Of a stretch of DNA of 64,000 bases, positions 1 through 11,834 are shown piece after piece. A program made the translations under genes and the position numbers. This DNA comes from Dryas octopetala (taxonomy: Eukaryota > Streptophyta > Magnoliopsida > Rosales > Rosaceae). Positions within the stretch are counted from its first letter, which is position 1. Every line of letters starts with the position of its first letter. The notes beneath the pieces were generated by a model. The model did no database searches. It was not told the DNA's origin and was given only the letters and a program-made list of their open reading frames with translations. The DNA is taken from positions 18,827,861 through 18,891,860 of the forward strand of contig OY992838.1 of assembly GCA_963921425.1 (NCBI GenBank), in the 5' to 3' direction.

Positions 1-1546
1 AAGTCTGATAAATCGGAGACTTGACAAGTAACAAGACCTTGAGGAACGTAACGGTTGACGATCATAGCTTCAGTCCAAGTCGTCAACCGCTACGTTCTCT
101 GCACTCAAAGAGTACAGTAAGGGGGTAAGCATCACATGCGATCATAGCTTCCCCTCAGGGGACCCTAACTAGGTTTTAAGATAGTACGAACATATTTATA
201 CTAAATAACTAGTGAAACAAATCAAAATAGCACAATGCACAACCAGAGAATCAATATCAGTTCGAAATCATTTGCATGCTCAAACAATCATTAAAAATAT
301 TTCGAAACGTTCCTAATACAATACCTGATGACCGAACTCAAAATTGGTCAACTACCACCCTACCTGGATTATTAGTAAAAATTGATTTGGTAGCGAGAGT
401 ATCCGTTTCTGGTTACTACAACTTTCGACTAGACGTCAAGATAAATTGACTGCTACCAGCCTAACTGTATAACCGCCTCCGAAGGTTTAGGGGATCGAAA
501 CCCAAGGTCAACTCTATGGTGACCACTTACTCTTAGGTCATCGTAACAATTCAATTATCACAATATAGGATTAAAAACCACGCCACAAATGACAATCACA
601 AACTATGCAAATTTCTCATGCATTCAGTTTATACTAGCATAATACATGCAGTAAAATAGGGCCACTAGCAGGGTGTGAGATTCCCCCTACCTGGAATCCT
701 TTGCCCAGCTTGATATCCACAATACAAATCCAAATTACAGCTCTATACTTCACCGTATCCAAATATTGGGAAACTGATGTAATCCTTAGTTAACGTCTAA
801 CCAAGAACAATTATTCTAATCAGAAATCTAAATCTAAATCTAAATCCAAATCATAATAAAATCTTAGTCAGAAATTAAATAACCAAATCCTCAGTTTGGA
901 AATCTTACAAAATGATTGAGTAATCAATCTGAATCCACTATTGAATTCACTGTCGAATTCAATACGTAAATCATTGATTAATCTAAAGGAAAGTTTGCAG
1001 GTGAGGGAGTGAGGTTTGCTGAGAGAAAACTGGATTGCGGGTTGAGAAGTTTGCTGCGAAAGTTCAGAAAATGAAAAACTGGGGGGTATATTTATATTGG
1101 GCTGCCGAGCTCTCGGTGGCTCTGCCGAGCACGTGGAAAGCCTTGCCGATGGGTCGGTGGTGCTTTCCACTTTCTTCCACCGAGTTCTCCAATCTTCCTT
1201 CCTCGCTCCTACACGCCAGCTGCCCCTCTCTCACTCCATTTGGCTGTCAACTTCTAAGCCATTTGATCAACTTGATCAATGGTTGAGATCTTGCCATCCC
1301 ATCCACTTATTTTCTCACACGTTTTCAACTTCAAACACTCACCAAAAATACAATCGGTCATCCAAAAATGTCCCGAAAAATGCTACGTACTCGTAGCGGC
1401 GAATACTAATTTCTTATGGACTTAAAACCAAATTTGGATTTCTAGGATTTACACAAAAATCCTAACACTTTCAATAAGAAATTCAAAGTAACCACAAATA
1501 TAAAGATAACTCAGGAAATAAAACAAGAAAAATTTCCGGGGTCTCA
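1..1546 (-). mobile_element. Remnant of a long gypsy-type LTR, cut by window edge
   Basis: Reading the minus strand from about 1546, the sequence opens TGAGACCCCGG, a typical start of plant Ty3/gypsy LTRs, and runs through AT-rich text to the window edge. The phrase around 133-175 (cccctcagggg, ctaggtttt) recurs in altered form near 14812-14860, and the phrase near 490-505 (ggatcgaaaccc) resembles the complement of 30650-30660, so this is dispersed repeat sequence. No coding domain is visible; the short ORFs here have no recognisable content. No TSD could be assigned. Confidence 0.4.
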
Positions 1547-1666
1547 CGGAAACTGTCATCACTTGATTACATATGCATAATTGATATATGGTTCATTAAG
1601 GGCATAATCACCTTTATGGAAACTGTCATTGCATTTCATTAGCATTCATGTATATTGAATCAAGAA

Positions 1667-2026
1667 GAGAAATTTTATTCAATAACCCTTTTAAATACCC
1701 CTTAAACGTTTTTGACTCCTAGTCCCAAAACTAACAATAATGACCCTTTTTTATTTTTTAGACTAAAATACCCCTTTATATAAGAAATTGTCACCACAGT
1801 CCACCATGTGTAACCAAAAAATTTGACAAGTTGCTGCAGCAGCCAAACCCTCATCCACCGTCTTCCTGCAGCAGCCATGGAGGACGACCTCCCTGATCGG
1901 CCAATGACCCATCATCTCCTCTCTCTATCTCTCTCCCCTTCTCTCCTAACCTAAATCTATAAAAATTTAAAAAAAATTCGAAAACCCAGATCTGATTTTT
2001 TCTCTAAATGGCTTGGGAGGGAAGGG

Positions 2027-2085
<59 letters not shown>

Positions 2086-2817
2086 CAGACAGACAAAGAT
2101 GAGAGATCGGTGGAGGATGGTGGTGGGCACCGGCCAGCAACCCAACATCTTCTCTCTCTATCTCTCACCCCTTCTCCCTAACCTAAATCTGAAAATAAAT
2201 AAATAAATTTGAAAACTCAGATCTGGTGGAATGTAGCCAGAAGAGGAGAAAAGATGGTTAAATTTGTGGTCGCCACATGGTCGACACATGTGTCGACCAT
2301 TTGTCGACCAAAAATTTCACAAAAGGGTCATGTTTACCGAACTATCCACTAAGTGCTATAGCACCAGCATATGTCGACCAAAAACCCAGATCTGAAAATT
2401 TTGCATCTTCTTCTTGTCCATTGTTGGGTTTTGATGGGTCTGATATGATCTCTCATAGAATTAACTATTTTCTAGGTTTTTTTTTTGTGGGCTTTGCTGG
2501 GCGACGAGGGGTTTTTTTTTGTTTTTTGTAAGTTTTGCTGGGCGACGTGGGTTTTTTTTCATTGGATTTTGTTGAGTTTGCTACTGCATCTGCTAGTTTT
2601 GCTATAGCGGCGGGGGATGGGGATATCGACAGCGAAAGGCGCTGCGTCGAAGGGGGCAGTGGTTGGCTGGGGAAGAGAAAGAAAAAAAAGAAGCTACAGT
2701 TAAAAAAAAAAATTATATGGAGGGTATTATGGGTATTTCACAAGAAAAAAGGTCATAAAAGTAAGATTTGAGGTTAGGGGGTCAAAAAAGTTTAAGGGTT
2801 ATTGAATAAAATTTCTC
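1667..2817. mobile_element. Non-autonomous Mutator-like element (MULE), 1151 bp
   Basis: The ends are inverted repeats of about 25 bp starting GAGAAATTTTATTCAATAAC. They are flanked on both sides by the identical 9-bp duplication AATCAAGAA (1658-1666 and 2818-2826), and a 9-bp TSD is diagnostic of the Mutator superfamily. No transposase is present. The interior has two diverged copies of a CT-rich leader-like stretch ending in cagatctg (about 1915-2000 and 2145-2228), a GA tract, and the palindromic phrase gtcgaccatttgtcgacc near 2290. It may carry captured leader sequence, but no protein family was recognised in it. Confidence 0.85.
2025..2079. repeat. (GA)n microsatellite
   Basis: A run of GA dinucleotides with one GG interruption lies inside the Mutator-like element. 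It follows a short CT-rich leader-like stretch. Confidence 0.9.
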
Positions 2818-2826
2818 AATCAAGAA

Positions 2827-4240
2827 TGTATACTCTAATGTGGATTGAGTGTTTGGACTTCCTAATTAGAGATGAAAGGGTAAGATGAAAACTTTGTCCT
2901 TGGGTTCAATCCCCTAAAAGTATGCATACAAAGTGCCTTTAGAAAGTTATGTGTTTTAAAAATATGCTAAAGGGGAAGGAATAGACTTATTTGCTTCCAC
3001 TAAAGGACATCTCACTATCTAAACCCATTGAAGAATATGATATGGGGATAGGGGTAATGCAAATTACAAATTAGGAAATAAGTCTACTATTTTATCTTAA
3101 AGCTTTGACAGGTAAGTTTTGAAATGGAAAAAAGGTACGCATTGCATTGTACTTTATTTTTACACATACATTTGCATCTCATGAAATGATTCATGGTTGA
3201 TTATGATATTACATGAAATATGCAAATCATTTCAAGTGCTTGCATCAACTTGGTGAGGGTGGGTTGGTGCTCGACTTGGTGGAGTGGGTTGTGGCGACTT
3301 TTTGGCGAAGTGGTTGGACCATTTCATCGATGGCTGAAGTGGTTCGCGCAGGTGTGATTGGGTGAGTTTGTGATGGAGAAGATGTTGTGAGGGAGAAGAT
3401 GTTGTGCATTTGGTTAGACTAGTAAGAGTTTTAAAAAGATGGTTAAAAGTCTTCAGAGGTCTCAAATTTGGGGTATTTTTCCAAATTTCTCATAAAATAC
3501 ATTGTAGGTTCAGATTATTCAAACAACCTAATTTTTAATTAATGTGAGGCCCTCCGCAACATATAATGAATGCATTATTATGGTGACAATTGTAATAGTA
3601 AGCATATTATACTAAAAAATACAGGGAAAAAGATTAAGAAAAAAGAAAAAGAAAAAACCTGCTATTAACAGAAACCATAAAACCTTTTAACGCTTTCAAT
3701 ACCCAAGTGAAGAGAAATTCAGTAGAAGAAAAAGGCTACCATTGTATAGCCTAGCCAGCAGAAAACAATGGACCAAAATAAATGATGACATGTATGGATG
3801 TGTAAGCAATATGGAAACGGTTCACCACAAATTTAATTGTAACACAATTATGCAGTGATCAAGGAAATCAAAGTTTATTTATTAGACAATCTTGACTAAT
3901 TCCGGATACATAAAAATGAAAAGGTATGGGTGCTTTCATGGCCCTTATCCTAATTCCTGCCTTGTTTCTAGCACCATAATTTCATAATGCCAGTAGCAAC
4001 CCCTATAAAATTATAGCAGCACCAGCTCCATTGTGTGATATAAACAGGACACTTCAAACCCCCCCAAAAAAAAAAAAAAAAAGGATACTAGAGAAGAATA
4101 AAATGGAAAAATAACAGCAAAGAAGAGAAGAGAAGATAATCATATGCACAAATGTGGTATCACTGAAATACAAAATGGGCCTTCCTAATTCCCAAATACC
4201 TCTTACATGTATACAAAGGACGGAATCATGGAGGACAGTA
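2827..4240. other. Intergenic, downstream of the BAK1-like gene
   Basis: This is AT-rich sequence between the Mutator-like element and the stop codon of the minus-strand kinase gene. The right 150-200 bases should be the kinase 3' UTR; a T-rich tract on the minus strand (an A run on the plus strand at 4067-4082) lies about 160 bases past the stop. A 77-codon minus-strand ORF at 3232-3465 has no recognisable content and low complexity. I see nothing else. Confidence 0.5.
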
Positions 4241-7200
4241 TCATCTGGGACCGGATAACTCATCGGCAGGAATGTGAGATGTTGAGTCAATTATCCAATT
4301 AGTACTTGGATGGTGAATATGGTTGAAGTCTTGGCGGAACATCTCTTCTTTCTGCCACTCTTCCCATCTTTCAGCTAAACCATCACCTTCAAGCATTCTG
4401 ACAACCTCCGACATCTTGGGCCGTTCCCCTGGGGAGCCTTGTGTGCATAGTAAAGCTACTTGGATCAGCTTCTCCACCTCTTCGTCAATGTAATTGCCAT
4501 GTAGGTCCGAATCAACCAGTGTTTCCAACCTCCGATCTTTCAAAAGTCCTTTGACCTATAAACTTAAATATATTGTCAGGCAGTTCCACAAGTTGAAAAG
4601 AAAGAGAAAAACTGCAGTATTGAGAAGAAAGAGAAAATGCCCATGTAATATCAGACTTGAAAGGACAGTTGTCTCCAGTCAACCAGAGTGTTTAATAAAT
4701 TTATCTTTATTCCACTATTAAGATGTAGCCATGTAGGACAGAGAAATAGAGAGAAAAGAGAAAAGAAACAGAAGAACAGGGAGAAAGAGGAGAGCCAAGA
4801 TAAAGAGAGCAAGGACTCAGGTGGGGAAAAAAGTAGAGAGAACAAAGAGAAAGGGAAAATTAGGATTAACTCGGATCAATATGCAAAACTAAAAAACTCT
4901 TCAAAACTATCCATGATTCACAAGGACTCTATTTTTTTTTTATGAGAAACATGATTTCATTAAATAAAAATAAAGATGAACAAAGTACAAATCAGTGGAC
5001 AAGATGTCCACCAACCTAAAGGATCCTAGATAACAAGCTCTGGGATATTATACAGACCATACACTACAGAAAACAATAGTATAGTAAAATATCCCTAGAA
5101 AACACATAAGCTCTAGATCCTAGTACAACAGCATTAATGAAGCCCTAACACACAAAAGCCTCCCAATAAGACAGAATTCTATAAAACGAGTAGTCCCTGA
5201 ATGCTGGAGTGATTGACTGCCATAATGAATCCCAATACGAACTCTCTCCCACAGATTATCACAAGAAGGCCTCTATGTTGGAAATAATAATATAAAAAAA
5301 TACTGAACTAACATAATAATTTTTATTAAAACTAGCAAAAGTTTACTCCCTATTTTAAACGTAGCAGTTTTTATGTAAATTTCAAGATAGCCAAAATATG
5401 GGATGCGTAGGGCCTGCACACTAAACCAAATAACCTACACACCCAATTTTTTTTCCATTTGAAATCTTTTACAAAACTACTATTTTCGAAAAGAGAGGGT
5501 AATAACTACTAATCAAAACCTTGAACTGTTATAAACAACTACACCTAAATTCTAATTTTAACTAATAAATTCTAAATAAAATGAACTTAATTTCTAAGCT
5601 TCTAGCCACACCTAAAATAAAAAAAAAAAATTTCTCACTTCCATTATCATAAATGCTTCTACAGAAATCTAAGAGGAACTTGCAAAATGTTCAAAGTTAG
5701 AGGATTTTTTATTATTTATATAGCGGTTCATTCTATTTGACCTCACAAATTTTCTCACGTAACCTATATTTTTTTTCTTAGAGTTTTTTATTCCAATATT
5801 ACCCCTTAAAAATAAAAACAAAAAAATCAATAAAAAAACTTCCAGCCCTTTCCCTTTCTATTCCCCTCCTAGACCAGCACTCGCGTTGGTCACCTTGACT
5901 AATGCTAGTGTTGGCTGCAACTCCATCATGGAAATGGTGTTGCTGGGTTTTATTTTTCAAAGGAGAGGATAATATAACTGTTCATAAGAGGTTACAGATG
6001 GTTTGGAACAAAATCAAGAAGTATGGAGACCAATTAAGAGTTTATTATATTTGAGTGTGAAACTTCAATAGCACTAAAGGACACGAAATGGGTTTTGCCA
6101 AGATAAAAATATATGGCTTAATGTCAACACCATTACATTTTTTGTTAGCATTATTTTAGCTTAAGACAAGCTAAAATTGTGACAAGCTTAAGACAAGCCT
6201 TTACTGAGGGTTTTATTTTAGCTTAAGACAAGCTCAAGACAAGCTAAGATTTCTAATTCTCAAGACAAGCCTTTACTGATAGAAAATGTGAAAGAAATAA
6301 TGGCAGATTTAGCTTGGTAAAATGTCATCAGAAGGTGGATACATTCAACTGTTATCTGAAAATAATCCACAAGGAATAAAAAATTAGCTACATATAAATA
6401 TATAACAAGAAGGCATAAATGCATACCCAATCAAGTAACATGACATCGTCATCATTTGCAAGCCGAGCAAGATCAAAAGCTCTCTGTCCAGTGATGAGTT
6501 CAAGGAGCATGACTCCATATCCAAAAACATCAGTTTTCTCTGAAGACTTTCCAGTTGAGAGATACTCCGGTGCTATATGCCCAATTGTGCCACGTACAGC
6601 TGTGGTGACATGTGTATCCTTGTAATCCATGAGTTTAGCCAATCCAAAGTCTCCAACAACTGCTTCGAATTCTTCATCCAACAATATGTTTGCAGCTTTC
6701 ACATCACGGTGAATAATTTTAGGATCACAGTGATCATGCAAGTAAGCAAGGCCCCGTGCAGCTCCCAGTGCGATGCGTTGTCGTATTTGCCAATCAAGTG
6801 GAAGCTGCGCCTCTGGACGGTCTACAGGAATGCATACACATGATCATGAGAGTATAATTACAAAGTACACACAATAGACCCTGTATGATTTCACAAATCA
6901 TACATGTAAATTTTGGACTCTGCTTTTTTAAAGCAAATAATTAGCTTCTAAACTTTCAAATTTCAGCCAACTTCCAACAAAAAATAATTGAAATCAGTTA
7001 CCTCGGTATTGTTCTCAAATTGGACAGTATTAGAGCATGAAATAATTATTGACCCATATCCTAACAATTTAAGCTTTTAGGAATAGGAGTAAACCTACAA
7101 ACTTATCATGCTATCAGAGTAGGAGATCCTAAGTTCTTTTTTTTTTTTTTTGGCCACTAGGAGATCCTAAGTTCAATCCCATATTATTGCAACCTCCCAA

Positions 7201-10200
7201 TTTTAAGTTGAATTCACATGTTGAGCTCTAATGGTGAAAAGAGAACAATTTGTGAGGGGAAGTGTTAAAATATAAAATAATTATTAACCCACATCCTAAC
7301 AACTTAAGTGTAGTGAATTAACACCCTTCCCCATGACCTTTTTCTTTGATGTATTCTAGGATTAGACAATTAGCAAACACACACAATAACAGCAACAATA
7401 AAGCAATAAAGAACACCAAGATTTGTTCTCGAGGTTCGGCGAACTTTGCCTACGTCCCCGTGTGACCCTTAGAGAATCATAGCTGCACTATGTATAGAAT
7501 AAGATTACAAGAACTTATTGAAATCCTAGACTACCCAACTCGCAGCCGCTCTCTTCTCTCTTGCACAAATAGCCCTCTTGTGTTTTTCCCTCTTGAAAAA
7601 CCCCTCCCTTGAAGTCACTCACCCTTGAGTCTCTAACCCGAGTCTCCCTTTGAGTTTCTTCCCTTGAAGTCTCTTGCTATTCTTAATTTCTATGAGACTT
7701 GCAGCAGCCTATTTATAGAGCATAGGCTTACCACTTACAATATGGATTCCTAAACCTAATAGAATTAGGTAATCTACCTATTAGCTAATTCTATTCCCTT
7801 GTACACAAGGAAAACCCTTTAGAACTCCTTCCCACACTAGGAAAGTCTTGCGCAAGTCCTCTTGGTCTTTCAAAACCGTACCCCACTAGGAAAACCCAAA
7901 ATCTGCCCCAAAACTCGACTCTCTGACTTCGGGCGACCGGTCAGCCAAAGCTTCAACCGGTCGGCCAAGGCTTCTAGTTTCTGAACTCTTCCAGAAACTC
8001 CCGACGAGGCACTTTCACAACATTAAGTTCTTAGTCAGTGGTCAACCAACAAACTTTATCAAACAGAATTGGAAACAACATTGAGAAGTGATCTTAAAAT
8101 TGGAAAAAGAAACAAAAACACAGAAACAGAAAGAATTTATATCCCAAACCAAATTGGTAATTGAAGAAATGGATATATAAGCTAATCATATGAATGTAAT
8201 TATATTAATTTATTAACATCATTAGAAAAAGAAAAGATTCATCAATATAGCAAAGGTCAAAAAGAGTACCTCTTAAACATGATGCCACACTTCCATTAGC
8301 CATATAAGGATATACAAGCAGCCTTTCTGTTGGTGTCATGCAAAAACCACGCAAACGAAGCAGATTTCGGTGGACAGCCATACTAATCATTTCCACTTCT
8401 GTTTGGAACTGTAGCTCCCCACCTTGGGTTCTCTCCTCTTTAAGTCTTTTGACAGCTACGAGAGAACCATCAGCTAAACGTCCTTTATAAACTTTACCAA
8501 ATCCACCTCTTCCTAGAATATTTTTATTGCTAAAGGTATCTGTTGCAACTTGTAGCTCACGCAAAGAAAACCTTTTGAGCTGTCCCAAATGAACTTCTGG
8601 ATCCTCCTCAGCTGCAAAGAGTGTAGATAAGTGAAACACACATTCAATACTAAATGTTACGATTGAGTTAAATTATTCTTTATAATTCACTAACCAGGTA
8701 CATCAAAGAAATGATCCTGTGGTTTTCTTCGCCGCCACCAAGCAAGTGCAATTGCAGGTGCAGCAAACAGCAAAGCAGCACCAGCAGCAACTCCTCCAGC
8801 AATAGCCCCAGTAGCAGTGTTACCTAATATAATTCAACAGAGTTTAAACAGAGGTTAAACTAAATGAAAACTCATCAGCATCAAATGTTACATCTCTCTC
8901 TCTCTCTCTCACTCTCTCTCTCTCAGCCATACACCATCCAATCAACAACTTTTCTATCTATTTATTTATTTTTTGGCAGGTAATAGTGGGATTAGAAGGT
9001 GCGGGAAGTGACAAACTCATTGGGAAATGTTGATTGGGAGATGTAGACCCAGAAATGACTGAGATGGAAAACAACTACTGCGATTTTAACAATAAACCCA
9101 ATGGCATCCCCTGATATTCAACCCTAAAACTGAGAACACAGTTTCATACATAATATTAGTCAGAAGAAGCAGGGACTTGACCCTCAAAAACTTTATATTG
9201 AATTGCTTGTGCATCCACAGATAGGTAAGGAAAAGTATAGAAGATTTCAGATAAAATGCAATCCTAAAAGTTGCTTCCAAAAGTACTGATTGCTTTATAA
9301 GTTTCATTATCTACAAATTAACAAAAACTTTCTAGGTCAAGCAATGTATCTATTAAATGATTGTAACAAGCATGTCATATTACGCAAAAAATAAATAAAT
9401 AAATAATCACTACATATAAAAACTTGAGTGTCACAGGGGAAAGCCACAAAGTGCCTGGGAAACATGATAGATCCCCCTCTCAATAACAAATTGAGCTAAT
9501 ATAAAAAGAATAATAGAACTGGTAACAACCTGAAGAAGGACTTGGTGGGTTTGGAGAAACAGGAGGAGGTGGGGTGGCTGGAAGAGGTTGCAGACGAGGA
9601 TTATTGGCAAAACTGCAAAATGGAAAATAATAGCAGTCAGCACAACATTTAAATAGGTCTTCAAGGACCACCACCACCGGAAAAAAATTGCTTCAACAAA
9701 CCTGATGGGCGTAAAGAGTGAAAAAGAACCATTGACAGGAATTTCTCCTGTCAGATTGTTATTTGAAAGATCCCTGCATCCCATGGTAAACTATGTTAAT
9801 TGCATTTATTGATGGTAGAGAAACTAATAACATAACTCCTCTATTTTTTTTTTCTTTTAATTGAGATGAATCATACAACACTTACAGGACTTGCAATGAT
9901 GTAATCTTAGTCAAATCCCTGGGAATATTCCCTGACAAGCTGTTGTTGTTGAGACGCCTATTTCATGGAATAGAAATAGTTATGTCCCAAATAATCACAA
10001 CAAAAACACATGATACTGAACATGTATTCATAACAGATTATTATTCAATTTTTATTTCCAAATAAACGTATGGTGTTCAAAGAGACTTAATCAATAGACT
10101 ATGAATCCTAGTTTATGTTACTATATTTCTATCACATCTTTCTTGTCCCCATATAAACATGAGAAGAATGCATGAGTTCTGTGTGCCAATAGTGTCCAGG

Positions 10201-10451
10201 AAAAATATTCAAAGACGGCAAGGAGCTACAAAATTTTTAAAACATCCATAGAGCTTACAGAAGACCCTTCACTGGCTAGACAACACTATTCAAAGTAGAT
10301 GTGACATAACTAACAGACAAGCTTGGGACTTTGTAATGTCGAGGTATAAAAAAAAAATGGCAATAAGCTGTGGAAACTTATATTATTTCTATCCTATTTC
10401 TTTGTTTTTCTTATTTCACGAAAATAAGTAAGATGAAAACAGTATGAAAAT

Positions 10452-10488
<37 letters not shown>

Positions 10489-11834
10489 ATCTCATTCTTC
10501 TTCTTCACCATCAGATTTTGTTATTAAGTTCTTTTAACCTTTTAAACTAACAGCAGTAGTAGCCTAAAAATTAGTAAACTGACACCCCGCCCGCCCACCC
10601 CCACCCTATCTAGCGCCTTATTTAGAATCCTAATAACGAGTTCATTAAACATTTGGGTAATGCATCCTGCATAAAACACCTTGCATTTAGAATTCCAAGC
10701 ACATCAATTTTAGCTGTACTGAATGAGCCAGTTCAAACCAGGGTTCACTGACAGTTAATTTTATGTATCTAGCATAAATCATCTTGTCTTTAGAGTCCCA
10801 AGCACAATTCACATCTTTTCCTACATTTTGTTGTCGTTTTGTATGTTGTTTTGTTTACCTGTTTCATATTATTTTCCCCCTTTAGTTAATTTGCTTAAAC
10901 TTCACTTAGTCCCTTGACAACAGTGACATAATATTGGCAGATCATAGTCAGTAGTAATTTTTTGGGTTCAACTGGTACGAAATAATACACTTTAAGGAAT
11001 AATATATACATCAGAATATCGAATAAGACAAACAAAATAAGATACGTTTTCTTTCTTTCTTTTATATTTGGTGCAGAGAAAAACACAATCTAAATCCAAT
11101 AAAAGATATTTGAGCATGTAAGCTCACTTGTTTTTTGAGTAGACAAGCCAGAGAATAGAATTTAAAGGGTAAGTGCAAAGAAACCACATACAGGAAACGT
11201 AGTTTTTCAAGGTTGCCGAGTTTGTCTGGAATGGTACCCGTTAATTTGTTCAAGTAAAGATCCAAGCTCACCAAGTTTGCCAAATTGCCAAGCTCTTGTG
11301 GAATAGTTCCACTTATGTTATTGCTATAAAGCTCCCTGTGAGTCAAGAAAGAGTAGTGAGTTGATAAATCAGTTTTGGGTGCATAAACTATATAATATGG
11401 AAACAAGAAGAAGAAGAAGAAGAAACGAGTAGAGAGAGTGAATTTGGAATCTTACAAGTACTGCAAATTGGAAAGCACACCAAGCTGTGAGGCCAGTTCA
11501 CCAGAGAGATTGGCATTTCCAAGATCACTGAGAAAGTCAATTATGAAATGAATTAAAGGAAGAAACCCAACAAGTGAAGTGTAAGAATTATAATTTTATG
11601 AATTTATGGCTGGCTTGCTTACACTCGTGTAACGCTGTTATCGCTATTACAGGTGACGTGAAACCATGTACAGGGATTGACCAGAGTAGGATCCCAACTT
11701 TGCAGAACATTGTTAGGATCAGCTAAAAGGCTCTTCAACGCATTCAATGCGTCACCTTCAACGTTGCCTGACAGTATCTGGAGGTGAACCAAACCAAAAA
11801 GCACAATCACCCATTTCCAAACACCCTTCTCCAT
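4241..11834 (-). CDS. BAK1: LRR receptor-like kinase, BAK1/SERK3 type (10 coding exons)
   Basis: Exons in order: 11834-11623, 11527-11456, 11335-11192, 9957-9886, 9773-9702, 9612-9530, 8823-8695, 8611-8270, 6821-6427, 4555-4241. All junctions are GT/AG and the sum is 1836 nt, giving 611 residues, close to the usual SERK length of about 615. The order is signal peptide, SERK N-terminal zipper-like region, five LRRs (exons of 72, 144, 72 and 72 nt), Ser-Pro-Pro hinge, TM helix with WWRRR stop-transfer, then kinase with GRGGFGKVY loop, VAVKRLK lysine, HRDVKAAN catalytic loop, DFG and HVTTAVRGT activation segment. The tail ends DELSGPR. The [14 protein letters not shown] tail and absence of a Cys-Gly-Pro LRR cap favour BAK1/SERK3 over SERK1/2. 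The family is the plasma-membrane co-receptor for brassinosteroid and pattern-recognition receptors. It looks intact. The oddity is that signal peptide and N-terminal domain share one exon, where SERK genes usually have an intron. Confidence 0.93.
4933..5267 (-). mobile_element. Probable LINE/SINE-type retroposon in last intron of BAK1-like gene
   Basis: A plus-strand T run at the left end reads as a 3' poly(A) on the minus strand. The copy is flanked by near-identical 9-mers, GGACTCTAT (4924-4932) and GGCCTCTAT (5268-5276), as expected for target-primed insertion. The text after the T run (tgagaaac, atttcattaa) resembles the 3' ends of plant LINE copies. There is no ORF. The TSD has one mismatch, so the call is tentative. 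Confidence 0.4.
7020..7308. repeat. Direct-repeat-flanked, possibly SINE-like segment in intron 8
   Basis: Two copies of a phrase of about 30 bases (aaataattatt...acccatatcctaacaa) lie at about 7039-7070 and 7273-7303. Between them is tatcagagtaggagatcc followed by aagttcaatccc, which resembles a tRNA-like B box. This suggests a decayed tRNA-related SINE or duplicated repeat end. No exact boundary or TSD was found. Confidence 0.3.
7309..8022 (-). mobile_element. Solo LTR in intron 8 of the BAK1-like gene
   Basis: This 714-bp segment begins TG and ends CA and is flanked by the 5-bp duplication TTAAG at 7304-7308 and 8023-8027, the signature of LTR integration. On the minus strand it starts TGTTGTGAAAGTGCC and ends near a phrase gccgaacctcgagaacaaat, which resembles the R/U5 side of many plant copia and TRIM LTRs. 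No internal region, PBS or PPT is seen, so it is a solo LTR left by recombination. It lies wholly in the intron and leaves the splice sites intact. Confidence 0.8.
10455..10488. repeat. (CT)n microsatellite in intron 3 of the BAK1-like gene
   Basis: About 17 uninterrupted CT units, read as GA on the transcribed strand. It should be a length-polymorphic marker. Confidence 0.95.

Noticed and set aside
1548..1629. Repeated phrase ggaaactgtcat as a TSD for an insertion
   Set aside because: The 70 bases between the copies show no element ends, and 12 bp does not fit the neighbouring LTR. A chance or local duplication is as likely.
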